A stretch of DNA of 64,000 nt from Capronia americana. Lineage: Eukaryota; Ascomycota; Eurotiomycetes; Chaetothyriales; Herpotrichiellaceae. The notes under the pieces were generated by a model. That model ran no database searches. It was not told the DNA's origin and saw only the letters and a list, made by a program, of their open reading frames with translations. Of this stretch, positions 22,172 through 34,700 are shown piece by piece. How positions within the stretch are numbered: the first letter of the stretch is position 1; every line of letters starts with the position of its first letter. Made by a program: the position numbers and the translations under genes. The stretch covers positions 992,001 through 1,056,000 of the forward strand of contig JADWQD010000011.1 in assembly GCA_016110215.1 (NCBI GenBank), given 5' to 3'.

Positions 22172-23473
22172 CTAGTCGAACACAATTGCAGCCTTGATGG
22201 CACTCTTGTTCTTCATCGCCTCCAAACACTCGCCCCATTGCTCAAGCTTGAATGTCTTGTTGACAATGCCGGCGACCTTGACCTTACCCTTGTCTATTCA
22301 CCTCCAAGTCAGTGGCCGTGTTGTGGAAGAGATGGGAAACATGAAACACATACCCAGGTAGTCAATGGCAGCTGGGAACTTGTATGTCTCGCTGAACGAC
22401 CCGAGGATGGTGATTTCATCACCAAAGATCTTGGTCGGCGGCCATGTGACACGGTCCTTGTTGCTATACACTCCGTATACCACGAGCTTGCCTCCTCTGC
22501 GGACATAGTTGATGGCGTCCTCCAGGATCTTGACACTGCCGGTTGCCTCAACCACGATATCGAATCCGTATGGGTTCTCTTTCTTGATCTTCTCGAACTG
22601 TGCGCTGGGGTCCTTTCGGGACAGCTCGACGTACTCGTCTGCAGCATCGAGCGACTTTGCGAGGTCCATCTTCAGCCCTTCGGGAGCGGCAACGACGACG
22701 TGACAGCCGCCATTTTGGCGGAGCATCTGAGCCAAGACAAGTCCAGTCGGCCCCGCGCCGAACATGAGCACACTTGAGCCCATCTTGGGAGCAATCTTGT
22801 CTAACCCGTGGGCTGCGCAGGAGGCGGGCTCAAGCAGAGTGGCATCGACGTCGGACAGGTTTTCAATTCGGAACACTCGCTTCGCTGGGTAAGCGCAGTA
22901 CTCGGCAAAGCCACCGTCCATGGTCACGCCATGGGCCTGGAAGTCTTCGCAGAGAAGCTCCTCGCCACGACGGCAGTAGAAGCATTCACCGCAGAGCTCC
23001 GAGTTGTCGGCAACCACGCGGTCACCGATACTGAAGCCCTTGACTTTGGGTCCCAAAGCGGCAACGACACCAACGGTTTCGTGACCAGGAATCAAAGGGA
23101 ACTGCCGCAGGCGTCAGGCGTGTCTGTTGGAGGCTCTTGGGCTCTCAAGTATACCTTGGCCAAAAATTCTCCTTCATGGATGTGTAAATCAGTTCCACAA
23201 ACTCCTGCCGCTTTTACTTTGATCTAGGTTCCCGTTATCAGCGTCTTCCTCAGACCAAGTTTATCGACGTACGAGGATATCATTTTCACGGAGCTTGGGA
23301 AGAGGGACTTCGACGACGCTGAAATCCTCTGGCTTCTCATATCCTGCGACGCAAATCAGCCAGTGGTCTATTAATCCGCGACATAGCTTCGTCAAAGTTG
23401 GCAGAAGCAATATCCTCCCAGGTACGGACGTACTGAGTGCCTTCATCGTGGTGGGAAGATCTGCGGAACCCAT
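22172..23473 (-). CDS. Zinc-type polyol dehydrogenase, D-arabinitol dehydrogenase-like
   Basis: Five exons are inferred: 23473-23434, 23343-23273, 23223-23155, 23101-22354 and 22293-22172. They give 349 aa, or 340 aa from the internal M-K-A-L at 23446. The joins restore the continuous MDR sequence YEKPEDFSVVEVPLPKLREN, then KVKAAGVCGTDLHIHEGE, then PGHETVGVV. Cys and His of VCGTD and GHE fit the catalytic zinc site, and CGECFYC with a further Cys fits the structural zinc lobe. GAGPTGL is the Rossmann nucleotide motif. The stretch LSDVDATLLEPASCAAHGLD matches the Uromyces Ard1-type arabitol dehydrogenases as I remember them. It would interconvert a polyol and a ketose in the cytosol. Exact substrate and NAD/NADP preference are unproven. 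Confidence 0.9.
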
Positions 23474-25134
23474 GTTGAGCTGTGGATCTTGTGTGTGTTG
23501 GGTGCAATTGTCGGAATTGTAAAGCCTTTAGGGGAATACACGAGGAGTTTTTTTGAACGGTGAAAGTAAGACTGCTATCAAAGAAAGATGTCGAGCCACG
23601 ATACGTAGCTTGGCCAGGGCGACCGAGTGCGGGGCGGCTTTTGTTGATGCTTTTCTCGAAACATTTAGGAGCATTGCGTCGACATGCTCCCGCAACCAAC
23701 CGATTCCCCATACCCTTGTTCGAATCGCCTCCGATTTCTCATCGTGCAGCCGGAATCTCGCTGCGGATAACCGACTATTCGCAGCTGCAGGCAAAGTTCC
23801 TACTGATCCAATATCCCGGCACCAACCATGTTCACTAATATCCCGGCAATGCAGCTCGCTCTTTGTTTACCGCCAGAATATCTACGTCGTCCTTATTGCC
23901 GGTTCGACGCTTCGAGCAGTGGGTGAGTGCACAAGCATGAGTTTCCCTTCATCCTATCTCTATCGACGCACATTCTTTGACAGCATTGTTCCAAACACGA
24001 TTCACCAGAAACGAAGTCGCGAACGTGACACCCCCCACCACCACAGTCCCGAGCTTCCCACCAACCTAAGTTGAGGTATTCGCTCGCTGGTATTTTTCGC
24101 CGACGATTCTCCGCATTTGTGGCCAACTCTTTCCATGGGGAATCTAGTTTCCGTCGGCAGGCCGAGCTGGACTTCCATTCACCACGCATTGTTCTTGACC
24201 GCTTGCAGTCTGCAGGTTCTCACGCTCGATCATGGTGGTAACTAGAAGCCGTCTCTGACCCAAGTCTGTCAGATTGCAAGAATCCTCCGAGAAAAGTCCT
24301 TGACCTGGAGCAACTGTTTGCGCTAGAAACTTTTGCCGTTCAGATTATGGCAATTGTACTCGGACTACAGTACACTGGGGTCGACACAGGCATCTTAGCT
24401 ACTGTAATACAACATGCTTTCAGGGTCCATAAACCCCCCTCCATTCCGTACGAGGGATTATCCAGCCATCGTCCAATGCACTTGTATACACACTCGCTGC
24501 CACGCCACGGATCAAGTCAATTCAGCCAGTCAGGCTTGTGGTTGGTCTATCCCTCGCCCCCTTTGCATTCCCAGCCCTACTGCCACTGCCTCCAATTTCT
24601 GAACGTTTGAACATCTCTCTCTCTCTCTCTGTGTGTGTGTGTGCGTGTGTGATGAAAGCAAGGAAGAAAGGAAAGGTGCGAAGAGCAGAGGGAGTGATGT
24701 CTCGAGCATGAGCGACGTCTAGACGATGTTGTGGGTTGAGATAAGAGAGATGGCGTGAAGAGCTAGAGGGATCGAGTCGGATGGTGTTTGGCTAGGACAA
24801 TGGAACCATTTCCTACACAGACGTAATTCATTATCCATGTACATATGTAGATGTCTGTGTGACAATAGAGATATGGAAGTGAAGGAGCCAGACGATGGCG
24901 GTTGTTGAGCTTGTAGTACAGTTCCCAAGTTCCCAAGAAAAGCCGGATATTCCGATCCATTGTCCTCCCGTCCTGGTCGAGGGGGAGGGATGATGTAGTC
25001 CAACTCCGCGCTAGAATGCATGAGAGATGTCAGGGACGTGCGTCGCGTGAGGGAGATATTCCAATCTTTCAGCCTCCTCTTGCCGGTGCTTTTGTTGCTC
25101 CAGATCTCACATCCAGGACCCACCGCGGTCTTGA
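23474..25134. other. Intergenic, no gene recognised
   Basis: It holds the promoter of the polyol dehydrogenase at its left and the 3' flank of NoxR at its right. A TC/GT microsatellite lies at 24614-24651. Nothing else is supported. Confidence 0.5.
24614..24651. repeat. (TC)n(GT)n microsatellite
   Basis: A run of TC dinucleotides is followed directly by a run of GT dinucleotides with one GC interruption. Confidence 0.95.
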
Positions 25135-27031
25135 TCACGAGGATATCCAAACCTCCATCTTGCCCATTTCCGTCCTCTCTTTCTTTGCCTGAGTTCTGAC
25201 ACTGCTCAATAGCATCTCCAAGTCATCCTGGTCAGCGACGGTAATGAGGTCTCCATCATCCTGCATCTTGATCTTCAGTTGGTCCTTGATGCCAAACTTC
25301 TCACGGATTTTACTCTCCAGATCGCCAAAATCTATCACCGCACCAATCATTAGGTATCTCGTATCGTCGTTAAAGTGGCATTTGACTCGAATCTTGCGCA
25401 TGTCGGGCCGTTTGCTGCCCCGCGTGGTGCCGGAGCGTGAGGGTGCGCGTCGAACGGGCTCGAACCCGCTCATGTCCTCCGAGCTCATTTCTTCTTCGTC
25501 TATGTATTCATCTTCTTCGTTGAGATAGAGGGTTGGTTCCTGGCGACGCTGGGTCGGGCGCCGACGTGGACTTGCGTACATGCGGTAGACATCGTCCACG
25601 GTATCATTGGGGTCCTCGTACCGATCCCGAGTGGTTTCGCGGAACAGAGGTGCTGGCGCTCTTTGAGACATTGAGCGGTCGAGCATCTGCCGACGTGAGG
25701 AATTACCCCGAGGCTCGGACGCTGTTCTTTGCGTGCCATAGCGGGACCTTTCCATTTGCATTGGCCGCTCCATCATGGCCGCCTCGTCATCAGGCCAGGA
25801 GTTCTCACGCTGTGGCGGTAGCATTCTGCCGCCGCCTGGCGGCTGATTTCCATTCACGTCGAAAGTTGCGGCACGACTCATCATTCCAGGCCTGGGCGGT
25901 TCCATTTCTGCTCTAGTAGAGTACATGTTCCGTGGCTGACGCATAGACGCGGATCGTAATGGCAGATTCGAAGACGCGCCACTGCCAGAGCTGCTGCCAG
26001 CAGCACTGCCGCTCAATCTGGGTTTTTCGTTCTCCGGCGGCGGCGTTGGTGGGAAGACATTTCTGCTCATAACAGGTGGTGCGCTCTGGTCTCGAACGAT
26101 TCTACTGGACAAGTTACGTTGGACAAGGTTTGTTGCCGCATAACTGATGTTCTCGGCCGGTCGATCGTCCTTGGCTGATGTCTCAGCAGCGATGGCCTGT
26201 CTCCTTTCGGCACCTTGGAAGCCGGTGCCGGTGTTCTGGCTGTTGGATGTGGCTATCAATCGAGCTTTGCCCAAGTAGTCTTTGGCTTTGAGGTTCTTGA
26301 CTTTGGCTTCGTTGGGCCTGTAGACGCAACCAACAGGTCTGCCACGAGATATATCAGTTTCCGGACGACCATGGCTACCGCCGCCTGTACCAGGAGGGAA
26401 CTCACATGCTGAACACCACGTAGCCCTGAGCCATCTCTTTTATAGCATCGTCAATCACATCATGGTCCGGGGTCATCTTCTCCTTCTGCGCAAAGGAGAA
26501 ATCTTGCAGGCCAGCCTCCTCTTGCTGCAGATACACGTAACACAGACCACGGTTGAAGAGGACCTCGCAGGAGTAGAGCTTGAACTTCAAGCCTAGCTGC
26601 TCGTAGTCGATATATGTGTTTCCTCTGAGGTAGAGGAGGGTGTCGTTGAAATTTGCCAATGCCTCTTCGAAATCGCCCACGAGGAAATTCGAGACACCCT
26701 GCTGGAAGTAGGCCACGGCGAGGTACTGGTCGAGCTTGATTGCGCGTTGGTAACATTCCACCTGCTCTTGTATCAGTCTTTCTTGTCGGTGCTTGTGTCA
26801 GTGTCCACATTTTGCGTACCGCTCTGTCATGTTCGCCAATGGTTGCGTGGATAACACCGCAGTTAAACAGGATCTTGGAAGTATCGGCGATGGCATCGAA
26901 AATCCGCAGGGCTTCCTCGAACTCTTGGTTGTCATAGTGCCCAAGCGCCTCGACCCACGTCTCTATTTCCTACGCCGTGTTAGAGAAGGTCACAGTCGTG
27001 GGACGGTGCGACATACCTGCTTGAGCGACAT
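25135..27031 (-). CDS. noxR: NADPH oxidase regulator NoxR (p67phox-like)
   Basis: Four exons are inferred: 27031-27017 (five codons, MSLKQ), 26969-26820, 26761-26406 and 26338-25135. They give 574 aa, and all joins keep frame. Residues 1-160 carry TPR repeats (EFEEALRIFDAIADTSKILF, then CYQRAIKLDQYLAVAYFQQG), the predicted site for GTP-bound Rac. An activation-type segment PVGCVYRPNEAKVKNLKAKD follows. The middle, about 200-485, is Pro/Ser/Arg-rich and disordered. A PB1 domain lies at 487-574, with the acidic MQDDGDLITVADQDDLEML motif; in other fungi this contacts Cdc24/Bem1-type partners. There is no SH3 domain, as is normal for fungal NoxR. It acts at the membrane with the Nox catalytic subunit, which is not in this window. 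Confidence 0.93.
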
Positions 27032-28454
27032 GGCTTCGCGCCAGGCGTAGTCGCAGCTGGAGTTGACAGTGTCGAGGAGCTCGCGGTCGTCGGTGCAGGT
27101 AGGTTATGCAGGTGCAATATGTGTGCAGGAGGAAGACGATCTGCGACTCAAGCGGGCGGTGCCTGAGACGATATTGAAATGGGGGTGTGGCCAATGTAGG
27201 TCCCACGCCGGTTCTAATGGCTGCGATTGCTCAGACGCTTGCGAGGGCCGGCCCTGCCGCAAAGTCCTGACGAGAATGTGTGCTCGAGGGCCAGGAATTA
27301 AGCGCCGGGGTGGAGGGTGGCCGTGGTGGGATTGCTCGGCGCCAACGCGTCACTGCTCGAGTGCCAATGAGAGACGCTGTCAACTTGACAGGCTTGTCGA
27401 GTCAATAGATTAGCGACGGCACGCGGCCGATAGATCGCGAATAGGCGGGCTGGTAAGAATGTTCGTAAAAGAGCGTGTGGTGAGAAGCGAAGCAGCAAAA
27501 CCAGTGCTGGAGAGAGGCAGAAAGGAACTGAGTTGAAGGAGAGAAAGGTCACAGCAAGACTGGGACTTCTTGAAGCATGCTGGAGCCTCAGCGGAAGGGG
27601 CGTTTCGAAGGGTAAGGAACAGGTAAGTGGGGGGGAAGGGAGGGTGTCAAGCGAGGATCCTCAGGCAGGGGTGAGGGCAGCAAACAGCAAGGGATAGGCG
27701 TGCGAAGATGGCTCAAAGGAGGATCAGAGGAGAAGTGGCTTGCTCTGTATTCTGGATGCAGCAGTCTACGGCACGGTCAACTGCTTCCCTTCCTGTGCCT
27801 GCCGTGTACAGTTCATGCATGAACACACTGTGATGAGAGCAGCTGTCCGCATTGCTTCCTGTGCCGTGCCCAGCTCGCTGTGTCTTAATCTGCCTCGGCT
27901 GCGTTTCGCACTCGATCCTCACTCGTCCGGGATGTGATAGCAACTGCTCCAGCACTCAACTCTGGCATCCCGCACCCAGCAGTCAGCTCTCTCTATCAAA
28001 CCCCGTCGACATGGTGGTCTGACTGGCTTGTCACCTGAGCCGGTGCCCTCTTGTCAAGTCTCCTCCCAATCCTCGCCGATCTCACGGCCACATGCTGGCC
28101 ATGCCGGCCATGCTCGAACGGTGCTGGGTTTCATGTGGATCAAACCCGACAGACAGCTTTTCGTTTCAGAGTCACATCTGCCAACCAACCAGCGTGGCCG
28201 ACGGACTCTGAAGCTTTCCCAAAACCACGGGCCCAAGCAATCGGGTTGCCCGTTGCTCACGCTTGCTGCAGGGGTATGCTCCAGCAACTGCATCATCGTG
28301 CAGTCGTTCAGTCCGAACCAGAATTTTCGGGGTGCGGCGGTGGAAACGGATTCACGTCAATGCATACTACTCCCTACTCGTGCTGTTTGGATTTTGTACA
28401 GTGCCACGTATGTAGCCTACTTCGATTGCTCGAGTCCGTACAACGACCACACGC
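27032..28454. other. Intergenic between Ccs1 and NoxR, no gene recognised
   Basis: This is the upstream region of NoxR and the 3' flank of Ccs1 on the same strand. Long open frames on the plus strand near 28028-28596 partly overlap the Ccs1 gene and have no domain. Confidence 0.55.
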
Positions 28455-29300
28455 TCATAGCATCCCTTTCTCGACCTGCTCCTTGCGCTCCTGCCAGACC
28501 GTCTTGCCCGAACAGCTGCACACGGTCTTTTCGTTGTCCCACACTCCGGCACTCCGAGCTATGACCCCGACCAGGGTATCGGGGTCCTCGGTCTGAAACG
28601 CGCCCTCTTGCTGCTGTTTCGACACCACCATGCTGCGACCGATAATCTCCCACACCGACACCGGGCGATCTAGGAAGGCGCTGCCTCGTCCATCCTTGCC
28701 TACTTCGACGGTGCCAAACCTGCCGCGAGGCTGACCATAGCCCGCCATCTGTTTGACGGCTTCCCAGACGCCCCCCGTCGACGCTGCCCCACGTGAGATG
28801 TCACCTGTCTCCCTTATCGTGGCATGATATGTACCCGGGGATACCCCACGCAGCGTGAGATCCACCAGCGTCCGACTCTCAGCGACTTGCACCATGCGCG
28901 CCAGGCCGCGGACCGGATCTGACACGCCCTGTGCATGAGTTTCCAGGATGCACACGCTGGCCGAGTTGGACGTGCCGCTGCCCCGTAAGATCGCGTCCCG
29001 TCCGGTAGATTCAATGGCTGACACGATTGATGAAGGAGCGGCCGTTCCTTCAATGTAAAAAAGTTGGTCTTTGAGATTGGCTTCGATCTTGGCGATGCCT
29101 GACACCGGCGACGTCAGTCAATGAAACACTGTCACACGCATTGTAGGTACCTTCGACTCTCTCAAGCGCGCCCTTGACGTCGTCGACACATGACGCGCAA
29201 TGCAAGGGGACCGCAAATGTCGTCTGCGCGGGATCAGTATTGGCGGTACGGCGTAAGATGGATTGCTCACTTGGAATGGCTCGATCCCTATGCTCCCCAT
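28455..29300 (-). CDS. CCS1: Copper chaperone for superoxide dismutase
   Basis: Three exons, 29300-29271, 29223-29151 and 29098-28455, give 248 aa, the usual Ccs1 size. The N-terminal domain reads TTFAVPLHCASCVDDVKG, an Atx1-like fold with copper ligands C19 and C22; the usual Met before the CxxC motif is Leu. Domain II (about 80-215) is SOD1-like, with GTYHATIRETGDISRGAAS and GGVWEAVKQ. The C-terminal domain has the C228-S-C230 pair that transfers copper and forms the disulfide in SOD1. The longer frame upstream opens with GTG, so the ATG at 29300 is chosen. It is divergent from the SET-domain gene. Confidence 0.95.
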
Positions 29301-29732
29301 ATTGAATGTCACCTAAGGAATCGATCGGCGGAATCTTGTTGGATGAATCGCTTCGTTGTAAATGATACTCAGTATACGTAGTATGATTGAAGGTACCGAG
29401 TGGAAGATGCGTGGTGGTATTAATCATTTTATATTAGAAATACGATGCCCTCACTGCGGATGCTGCCCCTCCCCGCGGCAGAGCCACAGCGCCACAAAGC
29501 CACACGCGGATTGCACCGAGTACGTGCCGAACTCGGAACCAAGATCTTCCTGGGCCGGCGAGCCGTCAACATCACTCGCACTTATGGCCTCCCTTCGTGA
29601 ACAGCGCGCAGTATTCCCGTCAAGACAGCCAGTCTACATACCGTAGCTAGTGTGCCTTGTCTACAGCCCCTCATCCTCATAATGCCGCCTCCAAAGCGAT
29701 AACAATCCACCGGCCCCGGCACCCCATCCAAG
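29301..29732. promoter_or_regulatory. Divergent promoter region of CCS1 and the SET-domain gene
   Basis: The 432 bp between two divergent start codons holds no reading frame with a motif. I saw no clear TATA box. Confidence 0.5.
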
Positions 29733-31386
29733 ATGGGCCAAGACCCCGACCTCTCCGCCGAGCTCACCAAATGGGCGCTCTCCCAGGGCGTCACAATCGA
29801 CGGCATAGCGGCCCACGAATTCCCTGGCAAGGGTCTCGGGATCATAGCACAAAGAAGGCTGGAGGTACGTAAATCCTTACTTCGACGGAGGTCACTCGAG
29901 GACTTCAGTCGTGGTGTCTCGAGCCGCGAGCGCCCCTTTCCCGTGTCTTTTTCAGAACCCGTTCCGGATCCCTCGCCCCTCTCCTCTGTCTGATATAATG
30001 AGACGAGCCGAGGAAGTGATGTGGAAGAATGATCCAAGACGCGAAGAGCTGAGACGATCCATGACCATGACCATGAAGCGAAGTAATTGATATTTTCTTG
30101 TCCAAGTGAACAAACGGTTAACTTTTAACTCAATCTTTACCCCGTCTTCCCAGGCCGGAGAAACAATCCTCAAAGTCCCAACGTCGCTCCTCCTCACGGA
30201 ATTCAGCCTGCCGGAACACATCAAGGAAAGCGTCACCGCGGAATGCAGCATCAACGGCCTCCTGGCACTAGATCTCTGCCTCGACAGATCAGCAACAGCG
30301 CAAAAACCCGAGACCCACGCCCACTCGCTCTGGCGCAGCACGCTGCCCGCCCTCTCCGAGGTGAAATCCAGCATGCCTCTCTTCTGGGCGCCGGAAGCAC
30401 AACGCCTCCTCCCGCCCGCGGGGCTGGCCCTCCTGCGCAAACAACAGGCCAGATTCCACCGCGATTGGCTCGCCGTCTCCACGTGCGGTGCGTTCCCGGC
30501 GCTCTCGCTCGAGGAGTACACGTACCGCTGGCTCCTCCTGTGGACGCGCACGTTCTACTACACGCCGCCTGCATCGAAGCCGAGGAGGGCAAGCGCGAGG
30601 CAGCAGCCGCCAAGGTCGCGGTCGAAGTCGAAGTCGAGTTCAAACCCGGCACACCCTCACCCGCGCCCGCGCCCGGCAGAAGACTGCCTGGCCCTCGTGC
30701 CCTTTGGGGATTTCTTCAACCACACCGCCGCCACCCCGACCGTCACAGCCACGTACTCATCCTCGGGCTACGAGTTCGTGACGACCGGCGGCGGCGGCGG
30801 TGACGGCGACGGCGAAACCGAGCCCATCGCCGCGGGGACCGAACTCTTCATCTCCTACGGCCGCCATAGCAACGACGTCCTCCTCGCCGAGTACGGCTTC
30901 ATCCTGCCGGACGGGGACAACGCCCACGACACGGTGCTTCTCGACGAGGTGGTCTTGCCCTTGTTCTCGCCCGCGCAGACCGCCGACCTCGAGGCGGCGG
31001 GGTATCTAGGGAATTACGCGTTGGGGCCTATTAGGACGAGTGGTGGTGGTATTAGTGACCACGACGAGGATGACGAAAATGGCAATGAAAACGACGCAGA
31101 TGTGGTGTGTTATCGCACGACCACCGCGTTGAGACTACTGTGCATGCCCTTCCGCAGGTGGAAGCGGGGCTTGAGCCGCGGGTTCGACGATGAGGATTCG
31201 TTTCAGGGGCGGGTGAATGAATTGGTGGGACAGGTGCTGCGCACGTACATTGACTTGGCCGACGAGAAGATACAGCAGGTCTCCAAGCTTGACGAGGCAT
31301 TTGCCGACCAGAAAGACGTGCTGACGAGAAGATGGGGCCAGACTCTCGCTCTGTTGACGGCTGCTACCCACCGAATACCAGTCTAA
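29733..31386 (+). CDS. SET-domain protein-lysine methyltransferase (Rubisco-LSMT/RKM-like)
   Basis: Two exons, 29733-29864 and 30154-31386, give 454 aa. The 289-bp intron (GTACGT..TTCCCAG) is long for this window. Residues 1-44 contain the SET start FPGKGLGIIAQRRLE, followed after the splice by AGETILKVPTSLLLT. The split SET core continues with PFGDFFNHTAATP (the NH motif) and ELFISYGRHSNDVLLAEYGF (the YG..N/LL..YGF motif), which bind S-adenosylmethionine. A 40-residue Arg/Ser/Pro-rich insert after residue 210 and a Gly/Asp-rich loop interrupt the domain. The C-terminus (about 330-454) fits the helical substrate-binding part. Likely targets are ribosomal or other cytosolic proteins, by analogy with yeast RKM enzymes; the target is unproven. 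Confidence 0.85.
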
Positions 31387-31736
31387 TATGATATGGAGGG
31401 CGACATGCACGAATGACGCGTTCGTAATTGTGCGATGCTTATACCTGAAAAGCCAGCGTGGCTCAATGCCCGCTTCCTACGATCAAGCATGGTTTTTATC
31501 CTTAATGCTCCTTTCGAGGCCAAAAATGCAATGCAACGAACACCTTCACAAGCTGCGTATACGTGGGACCCCAACCGTCCAAGCATGACACTTCATTCAA
31601 CCCATTCGCCACCTGCGCCAACGCTTATCAGACACCGAAAAATGCATGCCAGAAGCCTTGGGACCAATAGCACTCATGCCAACGGTCGTCCGCGATGGGC
31701 TCCTCCGAAACAGGCGCATTCATCCAACAATCATGA
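31387..31736. other. Convergent 3'-3' intergenic gap
   Basis: 350 bp between the stops of the SET-domain gene and the HECT ligase gene. No gene or clear element was seen. Confidence 0.6.
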
Positions 31737-34700
31737 TCATTTCAATCCGAAGCCCTCACTGCACTGCACCGCCATCCAGAGCTTCTCCTCCAGTTTTTGC
31801 CGTGACGGGTAACGATACAAGCTCAGCGTATTGAAGCAAGTTCTTGCTATGGGAAACCGCTCGATTGGCTTGTTCGTCGGCGTTCCGAGCAAGTCGAACT
31901 CTTCCCTGTCGCGAATCAGCTGGATCCTGATGACCAGGTTCGTGGCACCCATGGCCGGAATCCGGTCGCTGGCCGTAATGAAGCTCAATATCTTCCGCTG
32001 GTCTGTAGGCGACACCCGGGCGAAGAACTCCCAGAACCATATCACCTGGGGCTGCTGCTCAGGCGGCCCGTCTGCCTTGGGCCAGCCTTCATAGGTCGCC
32101 ACAGCGCGCAAGCTGGCAATGTCGAGGGGCTCGTCGGAGCCACGGACGAGCAGTTCAATTTCTTCGGGTCGGAACAGTGAAAGTGCGTTGCCGCCGCAGA
32201 CGGTGAAAAAACCACGCTTGAACGGTTCATATTGTCGCGCGACGGCCGTGTCAAGCAGATAGTGTACGTATAGATCCACGAATTCTCTTCGATTGGAGTT
32301 GGTGACTGCTCGTTTCTCGCCGCCGGGACACAGCGGGATCTGGACGATTTCTCCATAGCGATCCATTTCTGCAACGAAATCGCGACAGAAGGTTTCCTCA
32401 ACGTCTCCCTCAAACTCAAGGAGTTGTCTGAGCCCCTTGGCAAGGACGGGCCGGAACTCGGCCAAGTCCTCCAAAGCGTAACCATGGGGCACTTTGGGAG
32501 TAGACGTCAACTTGTCTCCGGTCGAAGGTGCCGAGGCCAGCATCTTCTTGAACACAAACGGTGGAAACGCCACGTCCAGAATGGTCGAGTTGTAGATGGC
32601 CAGTCCTAGCAGCACACCGACCAAAAAGAACTGCTCGGAGGATTCGAAGCAGAAGGGGTTGAAATAACAGTACTGCGAATCCTCGTCGTAGACGAACAAT
32701 CCATGATAGGGATCGAAGATTTCCCTGGTGAGTAGCAGGAACCACTCTTTACGCAGACCACCTGCGTCGACTCCTTCTTCTCCTTGGAAGTCGATGCGAA
32801 GACCTTTCTTGATATCGCCTCCCCCGGATCCGACCACCTCCGAGACGCCACGGAGACTGTCCTCGACCAGGCAATCGCGGCGCACCTTGAGTATCAGATA
32901 CTGACTCACAGCTCTGCGGCTGAGGATACTATCAAAAAAGGCTTCTCTTGCCTTCACCTCCATCTGTCGCCTAGCGTCGTGCTCGAGAATATGTATCTTC
33001 GCGTAAATGCTGAGGAAGAAGGGATACTGACAGAAGGTAAACTTGGTCTTGGTATTCTCCCAGGTCTCGAAGTCAGCCACGAGATCGGCATAGTCCAGCA
33101 TCGTGTTGTAGAAGTTGCTGATCGGGACAATCTGGCCGTGCAAATACGCGCGATATTTGGCGTTCAGGCCCGGGCTGTGCAGCCTTTGCTCATGTGCTGC
33201 AGAGGCATCCCTCTTTCGCGCAATATGGCCCACATTTGCTTGAAACAGCAGAGCCATGACCCGCGCAGCGACCCGGATCTGCCAGTCTTCGCCATAGGCA
33301 GACAACTTGGGCTTTTCCTGAGTTTTGCCTGCGGCCGTGGACGCAGGTCTATAACCTCCAAGAGCCGCATGAATCTGAGAGGCGTGGTGCATGCCCGCAT
33401 CGGAGAAGCTGGGAACAAGCCCCTCTGTGGGATTGACAGGTTCGTGTATCGGATTCTTCTGCTGCCTTGACAGTCTATATGTCACAAAACTGCCCACCAT
33501 CTCTACTGTCCGTTGGAAATGACCATCCGCATATCTGGAAAACCAGGAGACCAGATACTGATGGTTCTCGTTGGAAAGATTCGCCATGAGACCTAGGATT
33601 CGCTTGATGATCCCAGAGTGGTGGCCGAGACTTCCTGGCCGCCTGCCACTGCTTGGGATTCGTTTGGAGGGCGAGTCGCGCGCTTTCCCATCTACCTGCA
33701 GTCTTGCAGCCGGGATGGGTGGGTGAGGCATCGTTGTACCGAACATCTTTCCCGCCTCGAGTCGTGCCGGGGTCAGCAGGGGGTTTGCTAGAAGTATCAG
33801 AAGGAAGCGACAATCCTCTGGATGCTTCAGCGGCTGCCTTGGGCGTTTCAGTAGGTTCTCAGAGACTTTCAGCAGACTTCGCTGCAAGTGTATTCGCGAC
33901 TCGATGATATCTCGCTGGATATTCTCCAGCGGGGTAGAACGCCAACACTGCTGCGCTCTAGCATCCGAGAGTTTCGGCAGTAGTTCGTGCCATCTTTGTT
34001 CCCAAAGGTCCCCTGCATATATAATGAGCCGATACCATTCGGCTAGTTCAAGCCAATTGATCCTATGGTGTCGTGCACTCGCTAGAGGGCGGTTTTTGTC
34101 GGGCGACTTGTCTCTTTGATGGTTGACGTCTTTGCCCGTTGTCATGCGTCCGCTTGGTGCGCCCAGCCACCATGAACCATTCTCTGCAACATCTCCAAGG
34201 AGTAGTGTTTTGGCGTCGAGCTCGGAGAGGAAGACATCATTATCGAAACTCGGAGCCGAAATAGTCTCAGATAGTTGTCGCCTTTGTCGCGTACCTGAGC
34301 TCGATCGAGGCTTCGGGTTAGATTCTTGCGGTGGCCTCGGAGTGAGGAATGAATGATTCAAAGTGGCACATCCGACAAAACAGCTAGTAATATAATCCTC
34401 GACGAGATTGAAAATATCCCACCTGGGTCCGGGATTGGAACTGGTTGTGGGGGGAGTTTCTGATAGCTGACGGGCTCTCGCGTCACGATGCCTAACCGAC
34501 AGTGAGGTGGCGGAGGAGAAAGGGTCGACTGAATGACCTTGAACAAAGGGTGGTCCAGCACTACGACTCGAGTGATGGGTGGATAGGGTTGACTCTTCCG
34601 ACGGGCTTCGTGGATTGACGCGAGGAAGGGGTGACGGTGGTGGAGAGTCCTGTTCATCAGTGAGCTGGTTATACAGGATGCCCTCTGGGGGAGATCCATC

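Noticed and set aside
29301..29312. Longer start of Ccs1
   Set aside because: The upstream start is GTG; ATG 29300 gives the expected N-terminus.
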